Below are positions 22,129 to 33,055 of a stretch of 45,910 bases of DNA, piece after piece. Within the stretch, counting starts at the first letter, position 1, and each line of letters opens with the position of its first letter. The stretch comes from Intoshia linei (lineage: Eukaryota; Orthonectida; Rhopaluridae). The position numbers and the translations under genes are program-made. The DNA lies in assembly GCA_001642005.1 (NCBI GenBank), contig LWCA01000155.1:1-45910 (forward strand), in the 5' to 3' direction. The notes beneath the pieces are model-generated. The model saw only the letters and a program-made list of their open reading frames with translations. It was not told where the DNA came from and did not search any database.

Positions 22129-24318
22129 TTAATCATCATCAGAATAAAAAAAATTCAAATGTGACAAAGAATGGCAAACAATGAAACTGAGTCCAAACTC
22201 TTTACTCGATTGTTTTAAATTTTGGAATAATTTGATTTTATAAATGTAATTTAGCAATGACATGTAAGCATGAACTTCTGTAGCAAATTGGATTTTAACG
22301 ATAGAATCAATATTGTGGTCCCTAACAGTATGAATAGAAACCATCATTTGCTCAATAGCATCAATAGTACTAACGTTTGGTAGATGCATATCAATATCAA
22401 TTGAAGAAAGAATAAAAATTAATTTATTAGTTTCAATAAAGTGTATCACTTTATTATTGGCACGTATAATGGTCATGGCTTCTTTCAATCTTGGTTCAGT
22501 CCCTTTTGAAACAGAATAAACCAAAAACCCTAGCAAGGTGTCTTTATTTACAATTCCTTTGGAAAATGACATGTAATCCAATTTAAACATGTCAATGTCA
22601 TCTTTAATTAAATAGGGATACATTTTTTTGACAAAATTTTCAACTTCTGGCAGACAAGATATACTTAGATGATTTAAAATTTCGTTTAAAATTAATATGT
22701 ACCTTAGAGCAAAAATTGAATTTATTCCGGCAAAGTAATTCAAAATTAAATTCAACGGAGTGTAAAAATTGTTTGTGACTTGGTCAATCAATTGATTCAA
22801 AAAAGAGTGCATTACAATACTGACAACTGATTCAAATGAGAACAATTTTATTAAAAATTTTTGTAAAAATTCCAATGGTACAATTTGTTGGCATTTAAAC
22901 TTTAAATGACTCCATTCAAATATATTGAAATAACTGGTAAAATTGACGATAATAAAATTTAACTCATTTTCAGTCATTATTAAAATTTCGTTTGATTTTC
23001 CAATTAAATTTACCAAAGACACCAAAACGGAATCTACATAAACCTTTTTTTCAACAATCCCGTCTAATACATTGTCGACAGTTTTGACTTTGACGGGCTT
23101 GCGTTTCTTGTTGGCTCTGATTTGATTGATATACACAATGGGTCTCGTAATTTTTGCATGTGTAGTGTGTGGTGGTATCTTTAAAATAACTTGACTTTGA
23201 ATTTTGTGTGGACATATAAATGTAATTTCATGACAATAATCGCAAAATTCATTTGTTCCGATAGGTTCATATGATATCCCATTATTGCGTGTAATTTCCA
23301 TTATAGCAGCATACGTGCTAAATTCTGAATCATTAACGAGAAAAAGATTACTCTGAATCTTTTTTTCAGATAAAGCGCTCAATGTAGTCTTTTTAATTTT
23401 AGTTTCAGTGTCTGTTTCGTTTAATTTGTCAATTTCATTTACCTTTAATTTCATGTTGGATTTATGATTATATATCGCAAAAATTTCCGAATTTAAAGGA
23501 ATGAGTTTGTCGATATACTTATAAAATTCATATTGCAATTTTCCTTTTATATCATCTTCATTTATTGGTGATTTGAAAAAATTTTCAAAAAGTGTATACA
23601 TTATTTGTATATATTCAATAATAATTTTGCTTCTAATTTCACGCAATTCCAGGTCGTTTAAATTGCAACATTTTATGTCGTTGAGTAAATTATTCTTTTT
23701 ATTTTTAATCTTCAGTTTTGAATCAGTGTCTTTAAGTTCAATTTCATTGAAAGACTTTTCTAATGATTTAAATGTGTCTTTATATGTAGTTAGATCTGTT
23801 TGATAATTTGTCATATTATTTTTTAAGTCGTCGTTGTAAAAATCAAATTTTTTTAAAATTAACATACACTTTTTATCAATTTTGTTCATTTTTTTTAAAT
23901 TTAAGTCTACAGTAGACACTATTGTTTTATTATTATTTTCAACGTTACTTTTAATTTTATTTATCGTTTCCAATAAAATTTGATTAGAATTTAACACTTT
24001 TTTATAATTTATCAATAACTTTTTATATTCACTTTTTGATTGTGTAAAGTTTTCTTGGAGGTTTTTTATTTCGATGTCTTTTTTCAATAAATTATCCATA
24101 CTTTCGGATTTATCTTTACGCAAGTATAAATTTTTGTATAGTATGTTTGATACTTGGCCATTTAGTAGACAAGTGTGCTTTTCTTTATTGTAGGTGCATT
24201 CGTAAATTGTTTCGTAAATCTTTTTTGCTGTTCCTTTCCTCGTTTTTTGTAAAATTTCTTTTAAGGATTCAAATGCTGCATGTACTTCAGTTTCGTAGTT
24301 CTGTTTTTCAGGGATCAT
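22129..24318 (-). CDS. Intronless 729-residue orphan protein with coiled coil and Cys/His cluster
   Basis: I do not recognise this protein. It is one uninterrupted frame from ATG at 24318 to the stop at 22129, rich in Lys, Asn and Ile. Residues 60-220 are charged and heptad-like, consistent with coiled coil (ENFTQSKSEYKKLLINYKKV). Residues 359-372 form a Cys/His cluster, CDYCHEITFICPHK, a possible metal site. A basic patch, ANKKRKPVKVK, follows near 402. Residues 430-729 look like an all-helical domain. No signal peptide or membrane segment is clear. A frame this long in AT-rich DNA is very unlikely by chance, so it is a real gene or a recent retrocopy. It differs from its neighbours in having no introns. 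It lies between R1 sequence (downstream) and an unannotated spacer (upstream). Confidence 0.78.
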   Translation of the reverse strand: MIPEKQNYETEVHAAFESLKEILQKTRKGTAKKIYETIYECTYNKEKHTCLLNGQVSNILYKNLYLRKDKSESMDNLLKKDIEIKNLQENFTQSKSEYKKLLINYKKVLNSNQILLETINKIKSNVENNNKTIVSTVDLNLKKMNKIDKKCMLILKKFDFYNDDLKNNMTNYQTDLTTYKDTFKSLEKSFNEIELKDTDSKLKIKNKKNNLLNDIKCCNLNDLELREIRSKIIIEYIQIMYTLFENFFKSPINEDDIKGKLQYEFYKYIDKLIPLNSEIFAIYNHKSNMKLKVNEIDKLNETDTETKIKKTTLSALSEKKIQSNLFLVNDSEFSTYAAIMEITRNNGISYEPIGTNEFCDYCHEITFICPHKIQSQVILKIPPHTTHAKITRPIVYINQIRANKKRKPVKVKTVDNVLDGIVEKKVYVDSVLVSLVNLIGKSNEILIMTENELNFIIVNFTSYFNIFEWSHLKFKCQQIVPLEFLQKFLIKLFSFESVVSIVMHSFLNQLIDQVTNNFYTPLNLILNYFAGINSIFALRYILILNEILNHLSISCLPEVENFVKKMYPYLIKDDIDMFKLDYMSFSKGIVNKDTLLGFLVYSVSKGTEPRLKEAMTIIRANNKVIHFIETNKLIFILSSIDIDMHLPNVSTIDAIEQMMVSIHTVRDHNIDSIVKIQFATEVHAYMSLLNYIYKIKLFQNLKQSSKEFGLSFIVCHSLSHLNFFYSDDD

Positions 24319-25054
24319 TTTATTTTTTATTAGTTTGTTTTTTGTTTCTATGTTATTTGTTTATTGTCTATTGTTTTTGTAATACATGTATGTATATCAA
24401 AAACCAAAAACTTTGATTTTCTATTAATAATTTTGATGCAAATTTCAAGATACAAAATTGACTATTCTTTAGGATTAATTCATCAAAAGGAAAAATATCA
24501 CTATAATCATTTTAGAGCACACCCTCAACAGTCTTCTTTTTTTTTAAAAAATAAGGCCGTGCACCTATGTAAAGAATTTTTTTGTGATATAATGTAAGCT
24601 TTGTTAGTTTGATTTGCTATGTTAATCAAATTTTAAAAGGAATAGTTATTTACATGCCTAGTGCAGAATTTTCACTTTCCATACGAGTTTGTTGGAATAC
24701 ATGAACGCGAAGGGTGAGTTCAAATCGTAACAAAAATATGTGTAAATGAGGCATTTTAAAATATTGAATTATCTATTAGAGACGGTATTTTTCCTAGATT
24801 CCAGTACTAGTAACGCGTATCTGGTAGTAGCATCTAAATTCCGTATCTAATATGAACAATACAAACAAAGAAAATAAGACTGCTAATATATAAAAATATT
24901 TTAATGTACAGGTTTAAATTTAAAATAAAAAATTTACTTTAACTTTTATTATTAACTTTATTAATTATTAAAATAGATATTGTATTAGTCGTATTGAAAG
25001 ACTTTGAAGGTGATCTTAAAGTTAGGATTAATTGATTGTTATTAGGGTTTATAA
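24319..25054. other. AT-rich spacer upstream of the orphan gene
   Basis: No gene supported. The first 100 bp upstream of the orphan ATG would hold its promoter; no TATA box stands out. A slightly less AT-rich patch lies at 24655-24730, without a frame. Confidence 0.4.
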
Positions 25055-25795
25055 TAGTCTAGGTTGACTGTTATGTACTACGCACAAACAGCACTTAGCT
25101 CTGCCGAGGGCACATTTTTATTCTATCAAAAAAATAAATTCACGTTGAAAATCTAACTTAAAAATTCCATTATTCACTATTATCAATCCTTTAAAGGAGT
25201 GATTCCCAAACTTGTTTCAGGTGGAACCGTCATATCACATTACTTTTTACTTAAAAGTAAATATTCCATCTTAATTTTTTTTACATTTGCGTAAAGATAT
25301 TTAAAAACAAAACAAAAACAATTGTTATCCCATTTTTTTAATTTATTAGACGGAATGTGTGTGATACACACTGTGTATAATATTAAAAATTATCAAAAAT
25401 AGCATAAATTCCTCAAAAATAAAATTATAAAAACTTATTTTGTTCATTTTCAATGTGATAATGTATATTCAGTACCAATTAATTAATACTTAAAAATATA
25501 AATTATGTATTAATATGTAATAATTAACCGAATATTCACTTTATAAACATATTTCAACCGCATTTTACCAATATTGCAAAGGATTGTAATAAATATAAAA
25601 ATGATATTAACAAAGTTGTATGACTTTTAGTTTCGTTGCTATAGTTTTTATTCAAAATTTTTAGAAAATGATAATTTAAAAATTGCGTAGATTGAAAAAA
25701 ATTTCGAATGAATGAATTATATAGATTTTCACCCATATTTCTTTATTGGAAATGTGTAGACGTTCAATACACACTTTTTTGAAATTGTAGATTTA
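25055..25795 (+). repeat. Dispersed repeat R2, copy b (longest)
   Basis: Starts near TGACTGTTATGTACTACGCA, continues through TCTGCCGAGG and TAAATTCACGTTGAAAATCT, and then matches copy a from GATTCCCAAA (25202) to the end. The first 140 bp are shared with the inverted copy c at 37.5-38.1 kb but not clearly with copy a. Confidence 0.75.
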
Positions 25796-26124
25796 TTTTA
25801 ATCGAAATATTTGAAAAATATTGGTTGATAATATATTCATAATTATATAATATAATAATAGATAACTATTATAATTATATAGCATTTCAAGGTAAAAGTG
25901 AAACTGTTGGCCCTCGACAAAGTTAGGTGCTGTTAGTAAAAAACACTTACTATAATATTATTATAATATCTGGATTGTAAAACGGTCGTACCATTATTTA
26001 AAATTCATCCAACTTTAAAAAAATTTACTCAAATTAAATATTTGCTATTTTGAAGTTTAAAAGTAGGTAAACATAAAAAAATATGATAAATATTTATTAT
26101 ACATACAATTTATGATATATGTCC
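25796..26124. other. AT-rich spacer downstream of the SALL gene
   Basis: Should contain the 3' UTR of the SALL gene on the minus strand. No other feature was seen. Confidence 0.4.
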
Positions 26125-29100
26125 TTAATTAATAGACATATCCTTTTTAGAGTCATCAAATGAGGGTATGGCTACAAATTTATTATCTTGCATTATGATA
26201 TTGACCATTTCATAACGATTTTTGATGGAATACATGAGATTTTTTGATATATTTTTGGAACCAATAGATACATCGGGTTTATCTAAACCAGATTCAATAA
26301 ACTGAGCAAGTTCTGATAAGAGATTCATTTTTTCAGGTTCAATATCCTCCTGAGAAATATATTTACCATCATGACAGGATTGACTAATCATTTTGAGATG
26401 AGTTGTCATGTGTACTTTTAAATTTCCTTTAGTAGCAAAATACTTTCCACAAATTAGACACCCGAAAGGACGTTCTCCAGTGTGAATTCTAAAGTGAATT
26501 TGTAGAGCACTGGCACTAGAAAAAATTTTATTGCAAGTTTTACAAATGTGGCGCGGAGACGTTGCTCTTTTTGGTGAACTATTGATTGAATAGTTTTTAT
26601 CATGATCCATACTATAATTTTCAATTTTGAATTTATCCTGTCCCCTTAAATTGTGAGCACAATTTAGAATGGGGATTTCAATTTTATCTGATTTTTCGTC
26701 TTTGAGTTTATTTTTTTTTTCGTTGCTAGCAGTATAACCATATGGAAATGGACTGGATCGTTTAGTGTTTAAATTTTTATCAATTTCATTGGCATGTTCA
26801 TTATTATTCAAATTATTCTCACATTTTTTGGTTAAGGCATTTTCTTTGGATGAAATGGAATAATTGGTTTCTGTACTGGTTGTACTCTGTGGAGAATTTA
26901 TTTGGATACTCTGCGTCATTTTGTTAAAATTTTGTCTCAATTCAAATAAATTTTCTTTAGACAGATCGAGTGGCATAATATTGGATTCTTGATTATTTTC
27001 AATTTTTACGGCTGCATTTTTTTCATTGTTTGCAGTATTCTTCCATTCTTTTAAACCAAATTTTTTAAATTTATCATCCAAGTTGGATTTACCGTTTCCT
27101 TGATGGCCGTTTAAAAGGGAATCGTTTTTACATTTTATAGCAAGGTCAATATTTTTCTTTAAATTGTCGATGGAACAATCAATCTTTTTATTAGTTTGAC
27201 TGTCGTTATAATTAACGGGTTGTAAATCTTGAGTATTGTTGGATACTAAATCACCATTCTTCATATCCACTTGATGAAATTTTGGTATAAATACTGGAGC
27301 AATTTTTTGTTTTTCTAATTTTTCAGAGTTGACTGGTAATTTAAAATTTGGTTTGTTCATTCTTTTAATTAAATTTAAATTTAAATCGTTTTTGTACATT
27401 GTGTCGCATTCTTCATTACTCAATGTGTGACTGTTGCCATTATCCAAAGATTTTATTTGATTTCGATGAGTTCCCAAATGGGACTTTAAATTTCCCTTTG
27501 TGGTGAAACCGTGTAAGCAAATTTTGCATTTGAATGGTCGTTCACCTAAAATATAGAATAGAATAAAAAATATATATTTGAAATACATGTATGTATATTA
27601 AAAGATATTTTTTTCCGGGAATGCGTCGATTTGTAGGTTAAAATTTTACATTTATATCAACTGGAATAAACTGTATTGAAATAATCTTCTTTATTAATTG
27701 TAGGACAGTTAATTATTTCTTATTTTTTGTTTTCATAAAATAGTTTAAAAATAAAAAAAAATATTAAAGTGCTTTTTTGACCGTCAAAGCGTCACTTTGT
27801 CAGATTGAAATTTTTCTGTTTGTTAATTGGATGTAACTGTATCAGCTGTAATTTTCTTAATTTTGTAATTCCATCACTATTTTTATTTTTTTAAATTAGA
27901 GTAATCTGTAGTATTGTTCGTGAAAATGTATTTTTTTGGGTTTGCCCTTTATGATGATGTTTATGATTTTAAAAACTATCTCAGAATTTATGTTGCACCA
28001 AATTTTAGGACGTTTATAAATTAAAAATTAGGGTTATTTAGAAGTTTGGCGGTTAAGATGTACGTTTCTGAAATTCAAATTTGTCATAATGTTCATCCTT
28101 ACTTATATAATATGCTACGCAATATTTGTTTGTGTGTCTGTGTTCCAGTTTAGTTCAATAACTACTTTATAGTATGTATCAGATTGTGTATTTTTTATAA
28201 TTCTAGGACTCGTTTGATTTAAAAAAAGAACAGTTGGGGTTTTTTGCCTTGAAGGATTAAATTTCTGAAAATAAAATTTACGCTATGACGTCACCCTCGC
28301 AAAACTGTAATAGAAATATGGATTTTTTAACACTTGATTTTTCTTACTTTCTTAAATTAAAAAAGAGACATACACTTTTTTGCATTTTTAGCTAGATTAC
28401 TTTATATAAGTAAGGAGAATCAGTGTATAATCTTAAAAATAATGTAATGTTATTAAATTCTTAAACGATTAATTATTTAATATTTTTAATTTTACGATTC
28501 TTTTCATTAATCATTCAATAATTTCAAAAAAAAATAATATATTAAATAGCATATTGATTTTTTGACCGTGAAGGTTTAACTTTGTGATATTTAAATTTCT
28601 CGTAAATGTTAACTGGAAACAGCGTTAGTAGATGTCATTTTTTTGTAAATTCTCAGAGTTATTTTTATTTAAAAAAAAGGTAACTTTGAGTTTTGACCGT
28701 GAATGGGCCAATTTTTGAGATTAAAAAATATCTTACTTTCTATAATTATACAAGGTTAAGACTTGTTGTGGAACGCCGTTTACCCTTGTAAATATAACTC
28801 AATTAATTTTAGTATCTATATTTTGAAATGTTTCCTAAGAAATTTAATTTAAATAGATTAATTTTGTTTTCAATCTGCTGATTATTTACAAAAACTAATA
28901 CTCGATCAAGTAATTTTATATCCAGTTCGAATCTATTCAAACATTTTTGATAAAAATAATAAACAGAATAAATATTCTAAAATCCAACCATTTTTACTAA
29001 AACTCAAAATTTACCAACCCTTTAAAGAAAATTTCACTTTTGCCAAGCCTTTCAGGAGAAATCCAGTTTTACCAACCCTTGAGTCCAAATTCTAATTGTA

Positions 29101-32100
29101 TCTTGTAATTTATTTGATATAGAAATTGGACAATATATAAACGTAAAAATTGTCAAATATTGTATAAATAACCTGTATGTTTTCTATAGTGTATATTGAG
29201 TGCACTGTAACTACTGAGAATTTTATTACATAATTCACATTTGTTTTTATTATCTCTATTATTTTCTAAACAATATTAAAATCAAAAAAAGAAATGTTAC
29301 CTTTAGCATTATATACATAATTTTCATCCTTGGACAAATTATCATTAGAGATAACAGAAGTTTCAGAACTACTAGCACGATTGAGTGGTTTTTTTAAATT
29401 AATACTATCAATAAACAATTTTTTAATAGATTTATCGTATTTGTCATTCATAAAATTTTTTAAAATTGATTCTCCATTATAATTAACATCGAGACCTTTA
29501 AAATTTGTCAACAATTTTGAAAATGCACTGGTCAATTCAGATCTGACATCATCCAAAATTTCAGAAATTTTGAACAACGTCTGGGAAAAATTAATATTTG
29601 TAGAAAAAGGTGAATTTTCAAAATTTTTCCCATGCTTGTTTAGTAGGTTTTGATAAATTTCGGAAAATTTTTCATCGTTTTTACTGTTTTGACTATATTC
29701 GCTTTGTTTTTCACGTATTTTTAATAAATTTACAATCAATTGTATAGCTTCATTTTGACAAAAATTTACATTATAAATGTTAAATATATGATAACAAATT
29801 TTTGTCAATTTACTGGAAAATTGTTTCATTTCGTTATCCACATTTACAGAGTTTATTTTTGACATGTTTGGAAATTTTTCTGAATCAACACTAAAACTAA
29901 GTAAATTTTTGTCCAATGTTTTTGATTTTATTAATACAGAATCTTCATTGTTGAATGACATTTCATTTAATTTCTCGTGTGATTTTTTTAGGTTTATATT
30001 TATTTTAGATTCGTTTTGTTTTAAATATTCTTGTGAATTTTCATCTGTTTGGGAGGGTTCTAAAATTTAACTTTACACTTTTATTAACTTTTACATAAAT
30101 GTATGCATGTACTAAGTCAGTGGTTCCCAAAGTGGTCCACAGGAAATTATAGGTGGTCCACAATAAAAATTTTAAATAACATGAAGATAACCTTTTTTTA
30201 ACAATAATAATAAATTCACCCTTGAGTTGACATTTTAAATTTAACACTCAAATTAGTTGATATTCAAGAATTTTTTTAATGCTCGATTTAATTAATTCAA
30301 GTCTCCATTTTAGAAAAAATTTCGTCGAGATCCTTCTACCGAATGATCTCGCATACGGCACTGGTATTTCGCAATAAGTATGTTTGAAATTAAGAATTTT
30401 TTTAATTACGCCATTTGAAGCTACTTTGTCAAAATTAATGTAAAATTTTTGATTTAAGGAGGAATATATAATAAAAAAATCAAAATATTACCTTAGTGAT
30501 ATGTTAAGAATTAAGGGGATTTTCAAAAAAAATTATGTGTTCCAGACACATTTTTTTTTGTGACAAGTGGTCCATGGTGAAAAAAGTTTGGGAACCACTG
30601 TACTAAGTACTTGGATATTTTTAATTTTATTTTTATGAAATTCATGTTATTTATTTGAAACGGAATCAAACGTTTGTTTTGTATATAAATGACAGATATA
30701 CAGGACAGGATAGTAAGGACAAAAATCCGCTTATAGTGGACGGTATATAACAGTATACAAAAGTGCGTTAAAATTTTAAAGCAAAATAAATATTTTTATA
30801 ATTGTGCGTTTCTATAAAAAATTGTTATAGTAATATAGAATAGTTAAACTAAAAATTGATATAGCATATACAGTGGAATCCGCTAAGAGACGTCCGGTTA
30901 TAGGGGACAAATTGCTTGGTCCCGATACGTCTCTTATAAGCGGATTCCACTGTCCAGTGAAATTTTATGTACTATCACCAGACGTCTGGAATTTATGTTT
31001 TAATTTAAACTTGTATTATTTTTAAATTACCTACAATGTATGTGAAAATGTATGAAAATAAAAGAATAAAGTTTTTCAAAATCATGCTGTGTATATCATA
31101 GAATAGACAGACGTGTGAAGTGAAATTGCTGTGTATAGTATAGAATACTCAGACAGTGAAGGGGTTAACAACCGGGAATTTTTCAGTTGCTATAAAAATT
31201 ATTTAGTAACTAACTAAAGTTGCTTGCCAGTAACTAACAATTTTATAAAAAATATAAATGCTTGGAATGTAAAAGCAATTTGTCATCAACTTGGTTTTAA
31301 TTTAGTCAATTTTTGGTTCCACACTGTGGAGTAAGTTACTGTAACCTCAAAAGAAGAGGGATATAGACAAGAAAAGACTAATTCTTATACCTTCTGTGTT
31401 TCTGAACATTTTTTACTGCGCGGAACCCTTATGAAATTTCATAAAATCGCGGCACCTAAAAGCATAATCAACATTTTTTTTTCGTATGTCGCATATATAA
31501 AACAATTTGATTTTTAATTAAAAAATTACGCTTCTAATATTAAAAACAAATTTTTTAATAAAGAAATTTATTTTTTCTTCTCAATGAGAAATTTTGGCCT
31601 GATATTTTTTACAAAGGGTTTTAATTATTGGAAGTTTTTTTGAGAGACATAAACAAAGTTCTACCGACAGCAGCTTTGCCCGTTTCTTATGCTTAATTGC
31701 TGTCAATGCAGAAAATCCCAATTCACACAAGTAGGATGTTCAAAATTGCATTAGAATTTTTAACATCATTTTTCAGGTTCCCATACTCACAACGTATAAT
31801 ACTATTACCAAAACTTATTTGATTTAAATTTGAGAAATGATGTTGTTTCATTGCATAAACAGTAATTTAGAAAAACTCTAAATTGAAAAATATCGCAGTT
31901 ATATTTTACGGAATTCTTAATCCTCAGTGTTAACTTAACCTTCCTAACAAAATTCTATTTTTAATTCATTATAGGGATGCGCGAACGCAATCCCATCAGC
32001 CATAAATTGTAAGCCCAACAATACACCTTGTGCAGAGTTGTAGGGGTCAATCTGGCGTTGTGCAATGCTAACCTCGCCCTAGTACCGAGGCCCTCTTGTC

Positions 32101-33055
32101 CTCCCCAGTACCGCTCCAGGTAAGTAAATATAATGTTTTGTAAATTGCTTAAATTGAATATTCATACTTTTTAATATAAAAATTATCATAATTTATTCAC
32201 AACAAAACTTTTAATTATGGTTAAAATAACGGATTAAAGTTTAATTTAAACCTGTAAATAATGAGTTTGTTATTTGAGTATTTGGTCCTTGTTGGTTATT
32301 TTATCGAAAAAAATTAATTAATTTGATTTTTTTAAGAAAATAAAATAATTATTAAAATAAAAAAAAGTTCAACTTGATTTATATAAACATTTTGTAAATC
32401 AGATTTCCTAATGTTTTAATTTTTAATCATTGGTCGCTAATTATCCTCCATATACGATAAAATATTGGTAGCTATAACCAATGTAACAATATTTGTATTT
32501 CAAATAATGGATTAAAAAGCATAAACATTGCCTTTTATTAAAGCAAGAATAATTTACAAATACATAATATATTATTAAATTTTCATGTTATTTTTATGTA
32601 ACATTGTTACATTAATACATAATATTTTATTTCACACATTAACATAAATTATAATGTATAATGTATTTGAAAAGTTGAAATATCAAAATTGGATGTAACA
32701 AATTTAAAAAGTAGGTGAATGAATAATGAAATTGTAAATTAAAAGCAAAATTATGAGTGGTAAAGTATACGTACTAAAATTAACCCACTTTTAAAAATTG
32801 TAATATTATATTAATGTCATATTATGCATGTAATGAAATATTTACAAACTTTTTCAACTTAAAAAACGTTTAAATTCATTAAAATACCTTCAAATAAGTA
32901 AAAAAGTTTAAAACCTTTAAAAGTAGCTGTGGTACTAATGAAAAAAATGTAAATAATATAAAAATACCATGAGTTTGATCCGAATGGGAATTTTTTGAAA
33001 TGTGATTTAAATCCATGTCTACTCTTTTAGGTATAGATTGTTTCGATCGAGTCAT
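26125..33055 (-). CDS. Spalt/SALL-family zinc-finger repressor, four exons
   Basis: Exons 32968-33055, 29301-30059, 29173-29265 and 26125-27545 join in phase to 786 residues. Introns are 2,908, 35 and 1,627 bp. The protein starts [12 protein letters not shown], matching the N-terminal SALL repressor motif (MSRRKQxxP) that recruits the NuRD complex. Zinc-finger pair 1 (residues 292-340) is [17 protein letters not shown] and, after [24 protein letters not shown]. Pair 2 (about 648-696) is [17 protein letters not shown] plus [17 protein letters not shown]. The SALQIH and TKGNLK signatures are SALL-specific. A PLDLS motif near residue 505 would bind CtBP. The protein is shorter than vertebrate SALL1 (over 1,300 aa) and I did not find its usual N-terminal CCHC finger. 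Intron 1 hosts a U1 snRNA gene and transposons. Confidence 0.9.
27610..27845 (+). repeat. R1 copy in SALL intron 3
   Basis: Aligns with 21600-21830: CCGGGAATGCGTCGATTTGT, ACTGGAATAA, GTTAATTATTTCTTATTTTT and TTTTTTGACCGTCAAAGCGT. It lies directly upstream of two further R1-related units in the same intron. Confidence 0.65.
28097..28415 (+). mobile_element. R1 element with both terminal inverted repeats
   Basis: Left end CCTTACTTATATAA followed by TATGCTACGCAATATTTGTT, right end TTATATAAGTAAGG. The inverted repeats extend imperfectly about 45 bp each, including a GTGTGTCTGTG tract against CATACAC. At 319 bp, non-coding, this is the best-defined R1 unit in the window. Target-site duplication not evident. 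Confidence 0.7.
28560..28770 (+). repeat. R1 fragment in SALL intron 3
   Basis: TTTTTTGACCGTGAAGGTTT, ATGTTAACTGGAAACAGCG and GAGTTTTGACCGTGAATGGG match R1 core phrases. No terminal repeat. Confidence 0.55.
30118..30600. mobile_element. Non-autonomous hAT element with 8-bp target duplication
   Basis: Terminal inverted repeats CAGTGGTTCCCAAAGTGGTC at the left and TTTGGGAACCACTG at the right, flanked by an exact 8-bp duplication TACTAAGT (30110-30117 and 30601-30608), as expected for hAT transposition. 483 bp with no transposase. It lies in SALL intron 1 just upstream of exon 2. Confidence 0.92.
30871..30952. mobile_element. Palindromic pogo/Tigger mini-element
   Basis: CAGTGGAATCCGCTAAGAGA and its inverse CTTATAAGCGGATTCCACTG enclose about 40 bp. 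The end matches the right TIR of the Tigger element at 21560. TA precedes the left end but does not follow the right end. A further Tigger-end fragment (CCGCTTATAGTGGACGG) lies near 30727. Confidence 0.75.
31083..31165. repeat. Tandem duplication of about 40 bp
   Basis: GCTGTGTATATCATAGAATA near 31086 is followed by GCTGTGTATAGTATAGAATA near 31129; each is then followed by a CAGAC and GTGAAG segment. Two units only. Confidence 0.6.
31394..31930 (-). mobile_element. hAT remnant with transposase C-terminus
   Basis: The end CTGTGTTTCTGAAC followed by GCGCGGAACCCTTATG resembles hAT termini. On the minus strand near 31640-31735 a frame reads [20 protein letters not shown], the CExGFSAL helix of the hAT dimerisation domain. 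The other terminus was not found. Confidence 0.65.
31973..32127 (-). ncRNA. U1: U1 spliceosomal snRNA
   Basis: Minus-strand RNA of about 155 nt (human U1 is 164). The 5' end UUACUUACCUG contains the 5'-splice-site recognition sequence. Stem-loop I can form with 9 pairs (GUACUGGGG with CCUCGGUAC) around loop AGGACAAGAGGG, which departs from the usual U1-70K loop AUCACGA. AGGGCGAGG and the U1A-binding loop AUUGCAC (32066-32060) are conserved, followed by UUGACCCC. Stem-loop III pairs CAAC/GUUG and GCAC/GUGU. The Sm site is AAUUUAUGG (32008-32000; usual AAUUUGUGG). The last hairpin, 31994-31974, has a UUCG tetraloop (UGCG-UUCG-CGCA). The exact 5' nucleotide is uncertain by 1-2 nt. It lies inside SALL intron 1 on the same strand. 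Confidence 0.95.
32128..32967. other. SALL intron 1, 5' part, upstream of U1
   Basis: Very AT-rich. It should contain the U1 promoter (a PSE-like element expected about 50-60 bp upstream of 32127), but I cannot identify one by eye. Confidence 0.35.

Noticed and set aside
23573-24416. Plus-strand frames opposite the orphan gene
   Set aside because: Antisense shadows; hydrophobic translations result from the Lys/Asn-rich coding strand.
30041-30247. 68-codon minus-strand open frame upstream of SALL exon 2
   Set aside because: It overlaps the hAT MITE end and its target duplication; SALL exon 1 at 32968-33055 fits the required phase and carries the family motif.
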